A DNA stretch of 64,000 nt from an uncultured bacterium (GCA_905214105.1 CAJMKK010000002.1:124001-188000), one strand, 5' to 3'; positions 53,289-63,659 are shown, numbered from the stretch's first letter. The notes: generated by a model not told the origin, from the letters alone. Made by a program: numbers and translations.

Positions 53289-53348
53289 CAAGGCTCCTGA
53301 AGCAGCATCTGTTGACATTGATTGTCGGATTCTGCTTCGGGAGCCTTG
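53289..53348 (+). promoter_or_regulatory. Leader hairpin before the BglG gene
   Basis: A 17-base stem (CAAGGCTCCTGAAGCAG at 53289-53305 with its complement at 53332-53348) lies 18 bases before the antiterminator start. BglG proteins act on RNA hairpins that overlap terminators, so this is a likely target. The T tract is poor (CTCTGTTTA), which is unusual for a terminator. Confidence 0.6.
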
Positions 53349-53366
53349 CTCTGTTTAGGGGGGCAC

Positions 53367-54206
53367 ATGGAAATTGTTAAACGAATTAATACCAGCGCTG
53401 TCCTCTGCGTCGATGGAAATGGCAGACAGTTGGTTGCATTCGGCCGTGGTCTGGGGTTTAAGAATGTCGGAGACGAGGTCCCTCTTTCGGAGATTCAACG
53501 AACGTTTTATAACGTTAGCTCTCGCTACATCGCTCTCGTTGACGAGGTCCCCGACGAGCTTCTTGAGCTTACCTCGGATGTTATTGATATGTCGACAGGT
53601 TTGCTGCCTTATGAGGTGAGCCCTAATTTGCCGTTTATCCTTGCGGACCATATCGCGTATGCGGTTAAGCGCAAAGAGCAAAATATCGTTGTCCGCATGC
53701 CTTTATCGTTTGATGTCCGCCAACAATATCCCGTCGAATTTAAAATCGGCGAGTATGCACTTAGGATAATCAGGAAACGTCTTAACGTTAGGCTTCCAGC
53801 TCATGAGGCAGTTGGAATTGCCATGGCGTTTATCAATAACATGGCCGATTCGGACTCATGCGAAGTAGTTAAAGAGTTTAGCGCGGATATCTACGATCGT
53901 GTTCTGGAGGAGTCAACCGTTGCTGTTGAAAATCGGCTTGGCATTCAAGTTGATCGGGAAGGTTTCGATTACGCAAGGTTCGCAACCCATCTTCAGTACT
54001 TATTCAATAGGTTGAACTCTGGCGAAAGCATCGTGAGCGACAACCGCAAGATGTACCTCTCGCTCAAAAAAGAATATCCGGTGGCATCAATGTGCGCCGA
54101 TGATATTGCTTCTGTTCTCAGCCGACTGACGGGGCGGGAACTTATAGACGAAGAAAGACTCTACCTCATGATGCACATCAATCGAATTGCATCGAAAACA
54201 AGGTAA
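53367..54206 (+). CDS. BglG-family transcription antiterminator
   Basis: The 279-residue protein has an RNA-binding CAT domain (1 to about 58, MEIVKRINTSAVLCVDGNG) and two PRD domains (about 65-170 and 175-279) that sense PTS phosphorylation. PRD histidines are visible in ILADHIAYAVKR, ATHLQYLF and MMHINRI; the position where PRD1 usually has a second His reads MAFINNM, so that site seems lost. It would allow read-through of hairpins ahead of the PTS gene and itself. Its codon use is clearly more AT-rich than the surrounding genes. ATG 53367 has GGGGGG upstream. Confidence 0.9.
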   Translation: MEIVKRINTSAVLCVDGNGRQLVAFGRGLGFKNVGDEVPLSEIQRTFYNVSSRYIALVDEVPDELLELTSDVIDMSTGLLPYEVSPNLPFILADHIAYAVKRKEQNIVVRMPLSFDVRQQYPVEFKIGEYALRIIRKRLNVRLPAHEAVGIAMAFINNMADSDSCEVVKEFSADIYDRVLEESTVAVENRLGIQVDREGFDYARFATHLQYLFNRLNSGESIVSDNRKMYLSLKKEYPVASMCADDIASVLSRLTGRELIDEERLYLMMHINRIASKTR

Positions 54207-54274
54207 TTAGTTGGCAAAGGCGCGCGCTTTGCTGATGGTTACATATAAAACTCAACATGGGAGAAATGGTATTT

Positions 54275-55645
54275 ATGGCAGATACAACCAAGCTCGCTGC
54301 CGAGATTCTCGAGATGGTGGGCGGCGCAGACAACGTTACATTTGTAGCTCACTGCATGACTCGTTTAAGGTTCAACCTTAAGGACGAAAGCATCGTAGAC
54401 GATGCAAAAGTCAAGGCGATTGATGGCGTGATCGACATTCGCCATTCCGCGGGGCAATATCAGGTGATTGTGGGACCTAAGGTCGATAAGGTCTATGAAA
54501 TCGTTGCCAAGGAAACCGGGATTGACGCCGGAGATTCCGAGGCAAGCGAAGGAGAGACTAAGGGCTTTCTGGGAAAGCTAATGAAGTTCATCAGCGGCAT
54601 CATGATGCCCGTTCTTCCTGCCTTGATCGCATGCGGAATGATAAACGCCATCCTTAGCATTCTGACGACGGCGGGTGCTGTTTCCGCCGAGAGCGGAATA
54701 TACACTCTGCTGTACGGCATGGGAAATGCCTGCATGTATTTCCTGCCCGTTCTTGTCGGATCATCTGCTGCTCAGTTCTTTGGAACCGATCGATATATCG
54801 GTGCGGTACTCGGCGCAATCCTGGTTTATCCGACTTTCGTTGCTGCGGCCGGAGCGGGCGATGCGCTGGATTTGCTCGGCATGAAGTTCACAATGGTGAG
54901 CTATTCCTCCACGGTGTTTCCTGCTATCGTGGCGGCTTGGTTCGCATCCGTTCTTAATAAGTGGCTGCGGGCGGTTCTTCCCGATGTTGTGGCATTTGCG
55001 CTCGTCCCGTTCCTGACGGTTGCTGTTGCCGCCCCCGTCTCGCTCCTTGTGATCGGCCCCGTTATTCAGCAGGCGAGCTCTTTGCTTGCGGCTGCAGTGC
55101 TGGCGGTCTATCAGTTCAGCCCCGTCCTTTGCGGCGTTATTCTCGGGCCGATATTCGGTCTCGTTATGATCCCCCTTGGACTCCATTGGGCCCTGATCGT
55201 GCTTTCCATCAACAATATTATGACCGTCGGCTCCGATCCTATCCTTGGACTTCTCTGCTGCAGCATGGGTGTTGTCGGCGCTTGTTTGGCGTTTGCCCTC
55301 CGCTCGAAGGACCCGAGTGAAAAGAGTCTTGGGTTCAGCTGTGCCATTACGGGCTTTTTCGGGATTACGGAACCGGCGCTGTACGGCATCATCTTGGAGC
55401 ACAAGAAGATCATTATCGCTTCCATGGTCGCCGGAGCAATCAGTGCTGTTATCCCGGCGATTTTCAACACCTGTACGTTCGTTATGACGTCGAGCGGCAT
55501 TTTTAGCTTCCCCGGTTATATGGATCCTTCTGGTGATATGAGCAGCCTCATCGGCGCAATTCTTTGCAATGTCGTCGGTTTAATTCTTAACTTCGTTCTC
55601 GTTTACATCCTGTATCGCCCTGATGAAGAGGCGGTAGTGGAGTAG
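54275..55645 (+). CDS. PTS beta-glucoside/sucrose-type EIIBC permease
   Basis: The 456-residue protein has an EIIB domain (1 to about 85) with the phospho-cysteine C27 in AHCMTRLRF and an EIIC membrane domain of about ten helices (105-445) with the family motif GITEPALYG. There is no EIIA domain, so phosphate must come from a general or separate EIIA. It imports and phosphorylates a beta-glucoside or disaccharide, which the GH1 enzyme downstream would cleave. ATG 54275 is used with GGGAGA ten bases upstream; an in-frame ATG at 54257 is a weaker choice. AT-rich codons as in its neighbours. Confidence 0.9.
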   Translation: MADTTKLAAEILEMVGGADNVTFVAHCMTRLRFNLKDESIVDDAKVKAIDGVIDIRHSAGQYQVIVGPKVDKVYEIVAKETGIDAGDSEASEGETKGFLGKLMKFISGIMMPVLPALIACGMINAILSILTTAGAVSAESGIYTLLYGMGNACMYFLPVLVGSSAAQFFGTDRYIGAVLGAILVYPTFVAAAGAGDALDLLGMKFTMVSYSSTVFPAIVAAWFASVLNKWLRAVLPDVVAFALVPFLTVAVAAPVSLLVIGPVIQQASSLLAAAVLAVYQFSPVLCGVILGPIFGLVMIPLGLHWALIVLSINNIMTVGSDPILGLLCCSMGVVGACLAFALRSKDPSEKSLGFSCAITGFFGITEPALYGIILEHKKIIIASMVAGAISAVIPAIFNTCTFVMTSSGIFSFPGYMDPSGDMSSLIGAILCNVVGLILNFVLVYILYRPDEEAVVE

Positions 55646-55695
55646 ACAATTATTCGGGATGTAAGCTGCCGAAAACCCCGCGGCAGATTGCATGT

Positions 55696-55736
55696 GGTGG
55701 GCTTGTCGTTGATTCACGCGAGCCCACCCTCATTTT
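55696..55736 (+). terminator. Probable terminator or RNA hairpin
   Basis: Stem GGTGGGCT / AGCCCACC (55696-55703 and 55721-55728) followed by CTCATTTTTGG, between the PTS and esterase genes. Confidence 0.6.
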
Positions 55737-55750
55737 TGGAGTGACTAGCT

Positions 55751-56731
55751 ATGACAATTACTGCCGATATGACGTTTGGCGAAATCGCGCTCCTTCCTGA
55801 GTTCGCTGGCTTTGGCGAGCACCTTATGCTTTGCCGGCCTTCAACTTGGGAGCGCATGTGGAATAAACCCATTGTGTCTCATATGAATTCTGATGCTAAT
55901 CCATATGAAACTGCTCGCGTTTTGCGTGGATTGAATCGAATTGTCGAGCTCGTGGATGACGGGAGGCAGGTTGCCTACGATATTTGGGATGAAGCCGACT
56001 GCATCCGTGATCCGACTCGGCGCAATACGAAACTGTTCTTCTTTCCCGGGAGACCTAGGGCTCCCTTTATCATTGCGGTTTCGGGCGGAGGTTATCAGAG
56101 CGTTTGTCATCAAATGGAAGGCTTTCCCGTTGCCCCCGAGCTCAACGATGCGGGCTATAACGTGTTCGTGCTGTCATACAGGGTGAGGGTCGAGCCTTTG
56201 ATGCCGCGCCCAATCGACGATTTAAATCGAGCCGTCCGTTTTGTCTTCGAGAATTCAGCGAAATTTAATGTCGCAAAAAGTTATGCAGTTATCGGCTTTT
56301 CTGCTGGTGCGCATTTAACTGCCGAGTGGGGGACGGACAACAAGGGATTTGCGTCCTACGGATGCGAGGCACCCAAAGCCTTGGTCCTGTGTTATGCACC
56401 GATTGATCTTCGTGGCTTTGAGAACGCATCAGACAATAGATTTCTTGATTCGGTGTGCGGCGGGGCTGGTCGCGACTCGCTCGATGATTTCTGTATTAAT
56501 CAGCATGTGTGGGAGCAGTATCCTCCGACATATCTTTGGCAATGCGCTGACGATGATATTGTATCGCCCGACAATTATGAAAAGATGGTCGATGCTCTGG
56601 ATGCAGCTGGAGTACACCATGAGGGAGTCATGTATTCAGAAGGGGGGCACGCATTGATGAAGCCCCATGCGCCGGAGACCGACTACTGGTGTATGAGCGT
56701 TATTGAGTTTCTTAAAGATTATCTCGACTAG
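55751..56731 (+). CDS. Alpha/beta hydrolase, carbohydrate-esterase-like
   Basis: The 326-residue protein has a lid region (1-95) and an alpha/beta hydrolase fold (100-326). FIIAVSGGGY is the oxyanion loop, GFSAGAH holds the nucleophile Ser, an Asp in CADDDIVSP is the probable acid, and the His in SEGGHALM is the base. All elements for an active esterase are present. No signal peptide is seen, so it acts inside the cell, perhaps removing acyl groups from an imported glycoside. It follows the PTS gene and has the same AT-rich codon use. Confidence 0.85.
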   Translation: MTITADMTFGEIALLPEFAGFGEHLMLCRPSTWERMWNKPIVSHMNSDANPYETARVLRGLNRIVELVDDGRQVAYDIWDEADCIRDPTRRNTKLFFFPGRPRAPFIIAVSGGGYQSVCHQMEGFPVAPELNDAGYNVFVLSYRVRVEPLMPRPIDDLNRAVRFVFENSAKFNVAKSYAVIGFSAGAHLTAEWGTDNKGFASYGCEAPKALVLCYAPIDLRGFENASDNRFLDSVCGGAGRDSLDDFCINQHVWEQYPPTYLWQCADDDIVSPDNYEKMVDALDAAGVHHEGVMYSEGGHALMKPHAPETDYWCMSVIEFLKDYLD

Positions 56732-56854
56732 GAAGCTGCATGTCGCTTTTTGAGCGGGTGATTTCGTCATGCAATGTTTTCGGTATTGATCGTGGTCGTG
56801 GATGAATGATGTTCTAGAATGTTCATACTGTCACATAAACGAACAGGAGCGAAC

Positions 56855-57499
56855 ATGCATATCTACTCTGTATCAGATCCCGAGTTCAAATCCTATGGTC
56901 GCGTGTGGGACGACGTGCCGTCCAACCTGACCGCCCCGCTTGTCGAGGCGCTTGCGGCTACTCCCATTCCCGAGGGCACCAAGTACGTGGCCTCCGCACC
57001 CGAGCTCGAGCAGGTTGAGGGTGTCGACACGCTCGGCCTGCTCATGTACGGCGGCCGTCCGTTCCAGCCGGGCTGGTGCAACGGCCACAACACGCGCCTC
57101 AACTGTCTGGAGTATCACCGTGCCAGTGAGTTTAATTTGGGTGCGCGCGACTTTATTCTGCTGCTGGCCAAGCGCGAGCAAATTGTCGACGGCAAGCTCG
57201 ACACCGCTCAGGTCAAGGCCTTTCGCGCGCCCGCCGGCACGCTCGTCGAGGTTTACGCCACCACGCTTCACTACACGCCCTGCATGGTCGACGACGGCGG
57301 CTTTCAGGTGATGGTGGCGCTGCCGGCGGGCACCAACGGCCCGCGCCCCGAGGCTGCAGCCGACATGCCTGCCGCCGGTGACAGCTACTGCTACTGGAAG
57401 GCCGACAAGTGGGTCCTCTGCCACGCCGACAGCCCCAAGGCGGCCGAGGGCGGTTACGTGGGCCTCATCGGCAAAAACCTCGACATCACCTGCGACTAG
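56855..57499 (+). CDS. DUF4867-like cytoplasmic protein
   Basis: The 214-residue protein has no signal or membrane segment. The phrases FQPGWCNGHNTRLNCLEYHRASEFN and LGARDFILLLAKREQIVDGK recall DUF4867 proteins, which are cupin-like and found in sugar gene clusters. A Glu and His in LEYHR and EVYATTLHYTPC could bind metal. ATG 56855 has ACAGGAGC upstream; an in-frame start 36 bases earlier is less likely. GTTCATACTGTCACATAAAC upstream may include a regulatory site. GC content returns to the window norm here. Function unknown. Confidence 0.72.
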   Translation: MHIYSVSDPEFKSYGRVWDDVPSNLTAPLVEALAATPIPEGTKYVASAPELEQVEGVDTLGLLMYGGRPFQPGWCNGHNTRLNCLEYHRASEFNLGARDFILLLAKREQIVDGKLDTAQVKAFRAPAGTLVEVYATTLHYTPCMVDDGGFQVMVALPAGTNGPRPEAAADMPAAGDSYCYWKADKWVLCHADSPKAAEGGYVGLIGKNLDITCD

Positions 57500-57508
57500 G
57501 GGCTTCCT

Positions 57509-57649
57509 GTTTGTCTCGATCTGTAACATCTAGCGGGCTAAATCGTCTCTACCTGTTACAGATTTAGACAAACCGTAGAGGGCTGCCCGAAAGATCTCGA
57601 TCTGTAACACCAGGCCCGGTTTTGGCGGCCTACCTGTTACAGATCGAGA
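57509..57649. repeat. Two tandem 65-bp palindromes (GTCTCGATCTGTAACA)
   Basis: Copy one has arms 57509-57528 and 57554-57573 (18 of 20 matching), copy two arms 57595-57609 and 57635-57649 (perfect). Both loops are 25 bases and differ in sequence except for a shared TACC or CTACC end next to TGTTACAGAT. The arms are shared between the copies, while the loops are not. Confidence 0.85.
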
Positions 57650-57661
57650 CAAACCGGGCCC

Positions 57662-57700
57662 AAACCACCACAAAGGTGCCTGTCCCCTTTGTGGTGGTTT
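57662..57700. repeat. REP-like palindrome with GTGCCTGTCCCC
   Basis: Perfect 15-base arms AAACCACCACAAAGG (57662-57676) and its complement (57686-57700) enclose TGCCTGTCC. The following 150 bases up to the GH1 gene hold two loosely similar AAGTGTC..GGCGGCTGC-type stretches (about 57714 and 57759) that may be promoter-proximal sites. Confidence 0.7.
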
Positions 57701-57838
57701 GGGGCGGCGGTATCAAAAAGTGTCAGACGGGGGCGGCTGCGGGGCGCCTGTGCGCGAAAAGAAGTGTCGGCCTGCGCCGCTGTCGTTGAGCAGCGCGCTG
57801 TTTGCGGGGATACTGAAGCTACGACAAGCAGCGTATGA

Positions 57839-59281
<1,443 letters not shown>

Positions 59282-59309
59282 GGCTTCCCAACAACCATAG
59301 CCTCCTAAC

Positions 59310-59354
59310 CAAAACGCCCGGCGAGCAGTTAATGCCCGCCAGGCGTTTTGTTAA
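59310..59354 (+). terminator. Rho-independent terminator
   Basis: CAAAACGCC (59310-59318) pairs with GGCGTTTTG (59342-59350), with an inner CCGGCG / CGCC-type stem and TTAAAA after. It ends the GH1 transcript. Confidence 0.8.
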
Positions 59355-59370
59355 AAGAAGTGAAAGCGCT

Positions 59371-59545
59371 CATTGGGGACGTACTTAAATGAGTGCCCGC
59401 AGAATGAGAGTGGATAATCTCCCGTTTTTAGCCTGTTTGTGGGCTCAAAGTGGGAGATTATCCACTCTCGCCATTTGGGCGTCCAAAAATCCTCGCTCGT
59501 TTTGTCTTAGTCATTGGGGACGTTCTTAAACGACTAGTCGCTGGC
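59371..59545. repeat. REP-like units around a perfect 18-bp palindrome
   Basis: CATTGGGGACGTACTTAAAT (59371-59390) and TCATTGGGGACGTTCTTAAA (59511-59530) are direct REP-like copies. Between them GAGAGTGGATAATCTCCC (59406-59423) and its exact complement (59452-59469) form a 64-base hairpin. The rest of the 341-base gap to 59622 shows no gene and no strong promoter. Confidence 0.78.
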
Positions 59546-59622
59546 GACGTCCCTCGCCGTCGGCGGATTTTGGGACATGTGGCCCGCTTTTTGGGCCCGC
59601 CTGTCGGTACACTAAAAGCACT

Positions 59623-61506
59623 ATGGGTACCCGCGAGCGACATATCGGCCACGCGACCGCCCGATCCGCGCCCGTGGCGGATCTTAGGGGCGGCAGGCTC
59701 TTCGCCATGCCGCGATTCCTTGTTGGCATATCGCATGGCGTGTATCGCCACCGCGTCTTTGTTATCGCCGGCGCCATTACCGCGCTGTTCCTTATGCTTT
59801 TGGCAGTCTTGCCGGCACTGTTCGCCTCCGACCCCAAGCTTTCCAACACCGTGCCCGCCTATAGCGAGGTGTCCGAAGAGGTCGTGGATGCGCTCGTCCA
59901 CTCGAGCTCTCTCCCGCTGCTTGTCGCCGCAATTGCATTTTCAATCTGGGGTGTGTTGGCGTACCTACGCTGCTTGGACTACGTCTTGCGCCGCCGCCTT
60001 GGTGCCATCGCCGCCATTTGTGCCCTGTGGATGATCGAGGTCATCCTCAAATATAAGTCGTTCACGCCGTTCTATGCCACCGTGCTGTGGTACCTGTACT
60101 ACGTGCCCATGACGCTCATTCCGCTGATCTACCAGCTGTGCGGTCTGCGCCTCGCGGGTTTGGAACAGCATCGTATGGGGCGTCGGTACCGCACCGTTTT
60201 GTGGGTCATGGCTGTCCTGCTTATCGGCTTTGTGCTTACTAACGATGTTCATCAGCAGGTCTTCCATTTCGATCGATCGAGTGGAACCTGGAGCAACGAT
60301 TACACATATGGTTGGGGCTACGGTACCGTTCTGGTATGGACAGCCTTTAACTTCGCGGCCTTTTTTATCCTGGTGGGTCGGTCCTCGTCCTTTCGCATTC
60401 AGCGCTTTTCGGGCACGGCGGCGCTTGTTTTGTTGGGTGCTGCGTTCTTTGCCATCTCGTATGCTCTGCGTGTGCCCTGGGCATGGAGGCTCAACTTCTC
60501 GCTCGTCTATTGCGTCTTGTGCGTGGTGGCGATGGAAATCTGTCTCGATTGCGGTGTCATTCCGTCATATCACGACATCGCCGGCATCTTCGATACCTTG
60601 CCGCTCGACCTCAAAGTTCTAACGCGCGACCTGCAGGAAGTCTATGCCACACCGGTGTCGAAGCCAATGCCGGCGGGCGTGTGCGAAGAGCTTCGGGCCC
60701 AGGAACACGGGCATGCCCATGCCTTTGCCGTGGCGTCCGATCCCGATGTAATGTATCGCGCCTTTCCACTGCTGGGCGGATCGGCCCTGCTTGCCCAAGA
60801 CGTGTCGGAGCTCAACGAGCTTAACCGTGAACTGGCACATCGTCGCATGGAGCTGCAGCGCCAAAATGAGCTGCTTACGGCCGACTACGATCTTAAGACG
60901 CATCTGGCAGATCAAGAGGCCGAGACCTTGCTGGTCCAAGACGTGGACCAGGCACTCGCCCGCGCGCTCGAAGAGATGTATGACCTGCTGAGCTCGCTGC
61001 CGCCGTTGACCGACGAAGCGTCTTCTCACGAGCGTTACCGCATGCTACAGCGCGCCAAGATGCTCGTCGCCTATTGCAAGCGCAAGGGGTCGCTCACACT
61101 GGCGCAGCACGGGGAGAGCGGCTTTGATCGCGACCGCATTCAGCTCATTGCCAACGAGCTCGCAAGCGACCTGCGCACCATCGATGTCGATTGCGCCTCG
61201 ATTATCGCCATACGGCGCCCGATGCACGCCAGTACGGTAAGCGCCCTGTACGACTGCGTGTATGACTTTGCGTTTTTTGCCTACACCACCGACCACCCGG
61301 CGCTCATGTATCACTTGGGTGACCATGACCGGTGCAGTGTCGAGCTGCGCGCCACGCTTTTTTCCAACGATGATGAAGATCTTTCGCAGACGCCCGCTGC
61401 GCAAGAGCTCGAAAGCGCTCTGCAAGGGCGCAACGTGGCATACCGCCTTGAGGGCGAGCCCGGCCAGCTGCGCATGATCGTCTTGATGCCGAGGGCGGGT
61501 GAGTAA
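59623..61506 (+). CDS. Membrane sensor resembling a degenerate 7TM histidine kinase
   Basis: The 627-residue protein has eight or nine hydrophobic segments in residues 30-315, including a histidine-kinase-type 7TM sensor unit. A coiled coil follows (about 400-450, LNELNRELAHRRMELQRQNE) and then a C-terminal part (about 470-627) that looks like a worn kinase core: RYRMLQRAKMLVAYCKRKGSLTL stands where the dimerisation helix should be, and ALYDCVYDFAFFAY stands where an N box is expected, without the Asn. No phospho-accepting His motif or Gly box was found. It is followed after 2 bases by a complete kinase. The start is uncertain: ATG 59623 lacks a clear binding site; ATG 59707 is the alternative. 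Confidence 0.72.
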   Translation: MGTRERHIGHATARSAPVADLRGGRLFAMPRFLVGISHGVYRHRVFVIAGAITALFLMLLAVLPALFASDPKLSNTVPAYSEVSEEVVDALVHSSSLPLLVAAIAFSIWGVLAYLRCLDYVLRRRLGAIAAICALWMIEVILKYKSFTPFYATVLWYLYYVPMTLIPLIYQLCGLRLAGLEQHRMGRRYRTVLWVMAVLLIGFVLTNDVHQQVFHFDRSSGTWSNDYTYGWGYGTVLVWTAFNFAAFFILVGRSSSFRIQRFSGTAALVLLGAAFFAISYALRVPWAWRLNFSLVYCVLCVVAMEICLDCGVIPSYHDIAGIFDTLPLDLKVLTRDLQEVYATPVSKPMPAGVCEELRAQEHGHAHAFAVASDPDVMYRAFPLLGGSALLAQDVSELNELNRELAHRRMELQRQNELLTADYDLKTHLADQEAETLLVQDVDQALARALEEMYDLLSSLPPLTDEASSHERYRMLQRAKMLVAYCKRKGSLTLAQHGESGFDRDRIQLIANELASDLRTIDVDCASIIAIRRPMHASTVSALYDCVYDFAFFAYTTDHPALMYHLGDHDRCSVELRATLFSNDDEDLSQTPAAQELESALQGRNVAYRLEGEPGQLRMIVLMPRAGE

Positions 61507-61508
61507 CG

Positions 61509-63002
61509 ATGCAGATTTCGCTCATCCTTCCCCAAATCGTTGCGCTCGATGTTGTCTTCGCCCTGGCTGCGTGTCTACAGACGATCCACGTCCCGCTCAT
61601 CGCATCGCGCCGCTCGTCCTATAACCGTAAGGTGATTTGCGCCTACGAGGCGAGCCTTGTGCTTCACTTGGTCATCTCGGCTGTCATTTTGTTCGCGTCG
61701 TCTGGCTCATATCTGGTGGCGCCGCTTGACGTTTGCGCCGGGGCAATGGGCGGAGCGCTGTGGCTCAATGCCGCGATCTTTGCCTACGGCGTAGTGCTTA
61801 TGGTGCACTATCGTCGCCCCGTCATGCTGGCCGAGCTGCTGCTTGTTGCCGCCGTGACACCGCCGGTGGTTTTTGCCCTGGGCTCGGCGTGGGCCGTTGT
61901 CCTTATCGCAGAGGGAGCGTTCTTCCTGTTCCGTTCCATCGCGGCGCTCTTGATGGACGTCCGTAACCGCCAGGAGGATATCACCGCGTTCTCGACGATC
62001 GAAACCATCAACGTGATTCCCGTCGGCATCCTGTATCTGGATTCAAAGGGCCATCCGTTGCTCATGAACCGCTGCATGCGCAAAAACCTCGCTGAGCTTC
62101 ACATGCCCACCGACTTGCACGATATGAGCGGCACATGGAACGGCCTTCGAAAGCTCAGCGCCCAGATGCCCGAGAGCAGCAAAGACCGCGTTCGAATTGA
62201 CCTGGATCGCTTTGGTGAGACACGCGCGGTGGTCGAGGTTTCTCCCTCCGAGATTCGCCTGTTTGTGTGCGACGACGTTATGGTTTCGGGTCGCCCCTTG
62301 GAGCGCATCATCGGCTTGGACGTGACGGAGTACGCACATGCCCATGACCGCCTGGCGCAAGCCAACCACCTGCTTGAGCTTGCGGGCCAAGAGCTCCAAG
62401 CCCAGATCGAAGAAGTCAAAAAAGTTGCTGATAATGCGGCCTATCTGCGTATGCGCGCCCGTGTGCACGATGTGATCGGTCAGCGCCTGTCCATCCTCCA
62501 TCGTTATCTTGAGGAGGGGCGCTTGGACGACGAGTCGCTCGAGCAGATCGACCCGCTGCTGCGCTCAATCGCTGCCGATCTGCGCAGCGGGGGCGACACC
62601 GAACCGGCAGAGCAACTGGGCGATATCGTCCATGCTTTTGGCCTGGTGAGCGTGCAGATCGATGTTGAGGGTGCGCTGCCTGAGGACGCGCGTGTCGCCG
62701 CTGCCTTTTTGCAGATTATCCGCGAGGCCTCGACCAACGCCACCAAGCATGCGCAGGCGCATCGGGTCCATGTGCGCTTGTGGCAGGAGAGGACGGATGC
62801 TGACGCCGTCGCGCACATGACGATTTCTAACGACGGGTCCCCGGCCCCCGTATCGTATCGCGAGGGAACGGGAATCCCAGGTATGAGGCATGTCGCGCAA
62901 GATCTGGGTGGCAGCCTAGAGGTCCACGCCACCCCGCCCTTTACGCTTACGGTATCCATTCCGCTTAACGCCAACGACACGTCCCAAAGGAGAAACTCAT
63001 GA
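61509..63002 (+). CDS. Sensor histidine kinase (NarL type)
   Basis: The 497-residue kinase has six or seven membrane segments (1-150), a PAS-like middle part (about 160-280, VIPVGILYLDSKGHPLLMNR), a coiled coil (280-312), phospho-acceptor H320 in RMRARVHDVIGQRLS and a C-terminal ATPase domain with N box IIREASTNATKHA and Gly box GTGIPGMRHV. It overlaps the response regulator by 4 bases (ATGA). The preceding gene appears to be its inactive relative, so sensing may be shared. Confidence 0.9.
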   Translation: MQISLILPQIVALDVVFALAACLQTIHVPLIASRRSSYNRKVICAYEASLVLHLVISAVILFASSGSYLVAPLDVCAGAMGGALWLNAAIFAYGVVLMVHYRRPVMLAELLLVAAVTPPVVFALGSAWAVVLIAEGAFFLFRSIAALLMDVRNRQEDITAFSTIETINVIPVGILYLDSKGHPLLMNRCMRKNLAELHMPTDLHDMSGTWNGLRKLSAQMPESSKDRVRIDLDRFGETRAVVEVSPSEIRLFVCDDVMVSGRPLERIIGLDVTEYAHAHDRLAQANHLLELAGQELQAQIEEVKKVADNAAYLRMRARVHDVIGQRLSILHRYLEEGRLDDESLEQIDPLLRSIAADLRSGGDTEPAEQLGDIVHAFGLVSVQIDVEGALPEDARVAAAFLQIIREASTNATKHAQAHRVHVRLWQERTDADAVAHMTISNDGSPAPVSYREGTGIPGMRHVAQDLGGSLEVHATPPFTLTVSIPLNANDTSQRRNS

Positions 63003-63622
63003 TTCGCGTGTTAATTGTCGAAGATCAGGCCATCCTGCGCGAGAGCCTGGCGCGCTCCGTTGGCGACCAGCCCGATATGACCGTCGTTGCCGCGATCGCC
63101 GATGCCTCCGAGGCCTTGGGTGTCGCGCTCAAGGAGCGCCCGGACATGATACTGATGGACGTGTGCACCGAACACGATTCAAACGGCATCGTGGCGGCGG
63201 CACGCATCAAGGAGCAGCTGCCCGAGTGTCGCATCATTATCATGACAGGCATGCCCGAGATCACCTTTGTCGATCAGGCCCGCGAGGCGGGCGTCGATAG
63301 CTTTGTGTACAAGAACGTCGGTATCGACGAGCTGTTCGCCGTGATGCGCTCCACGTTGGCTGGCTACTGCACGTTTCCCAAGCCGCCCGAGAGCATTTTT
63401 TCGGGTACAGCAGCCCTCGACGATGTCGAGCTATCGATTTTGCGCCTTGCCTGCGAGGGCAAAAGTCGTCGCGAGATCGCGGCCGAGCTGTTTATGAGTG
63501 AGGGCACCATCAAGCGCCGCATCTCGGAGATCCTGAGCAAGACCGGCTACGACAACATCATGCGCCTGGCCGTGCATGCGGTGACCGAGGGTAGCATCGT
63601 TCCCAACATGGAGCGCCCGTAA
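62999..63622 (+). CDS. LuxR/NarL-family response regulator
   Basis: The 207-residue regulator has a receiver domain (1-120) with E8/D9, phospho-acceptor D54 (ILMDVCTEHD) and K at VYKNVG, and a LuxR helix-turn-helix (about 140-200; LDDVELSILRLACEGKSRRE ... GTIKRRISEILSKTG). The receiver resembles AgrR/NarL types. Targets are unknown; no exporter follows, unlike the first two-component pair of the window. AAAGGAG precedes the ATG. Confidence 0.92.
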   Translation: MIRVLIVEDQAILRESLARSVGDQPDMTVVAAIADASEALGVALKERPDMILMDVCTEHDSNGIVAAARIKEQLPECRIIIMTGMPEITFVDQAREAGVDSFVYKNVGIDELFAVMRSTLAGYCTFPKPPESIFSGTAALDDVELSILRLACEGKSRREIAAELFMSEGTIKRRISEILSKTGYDNIMRLAVHAVTEGSIVPNMERP

Positions 63623-63659
63623 TCGACGCGCTCACCCGTGTTCCGGCGCCGCAAGGATA

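Noticed and set aside
57509..57700. Possible short CRISPR-like array (repeated arms with variable loops)
   Set aside because: Only two units, each an inverted and not a direct repeat, and no cas genes in the window.
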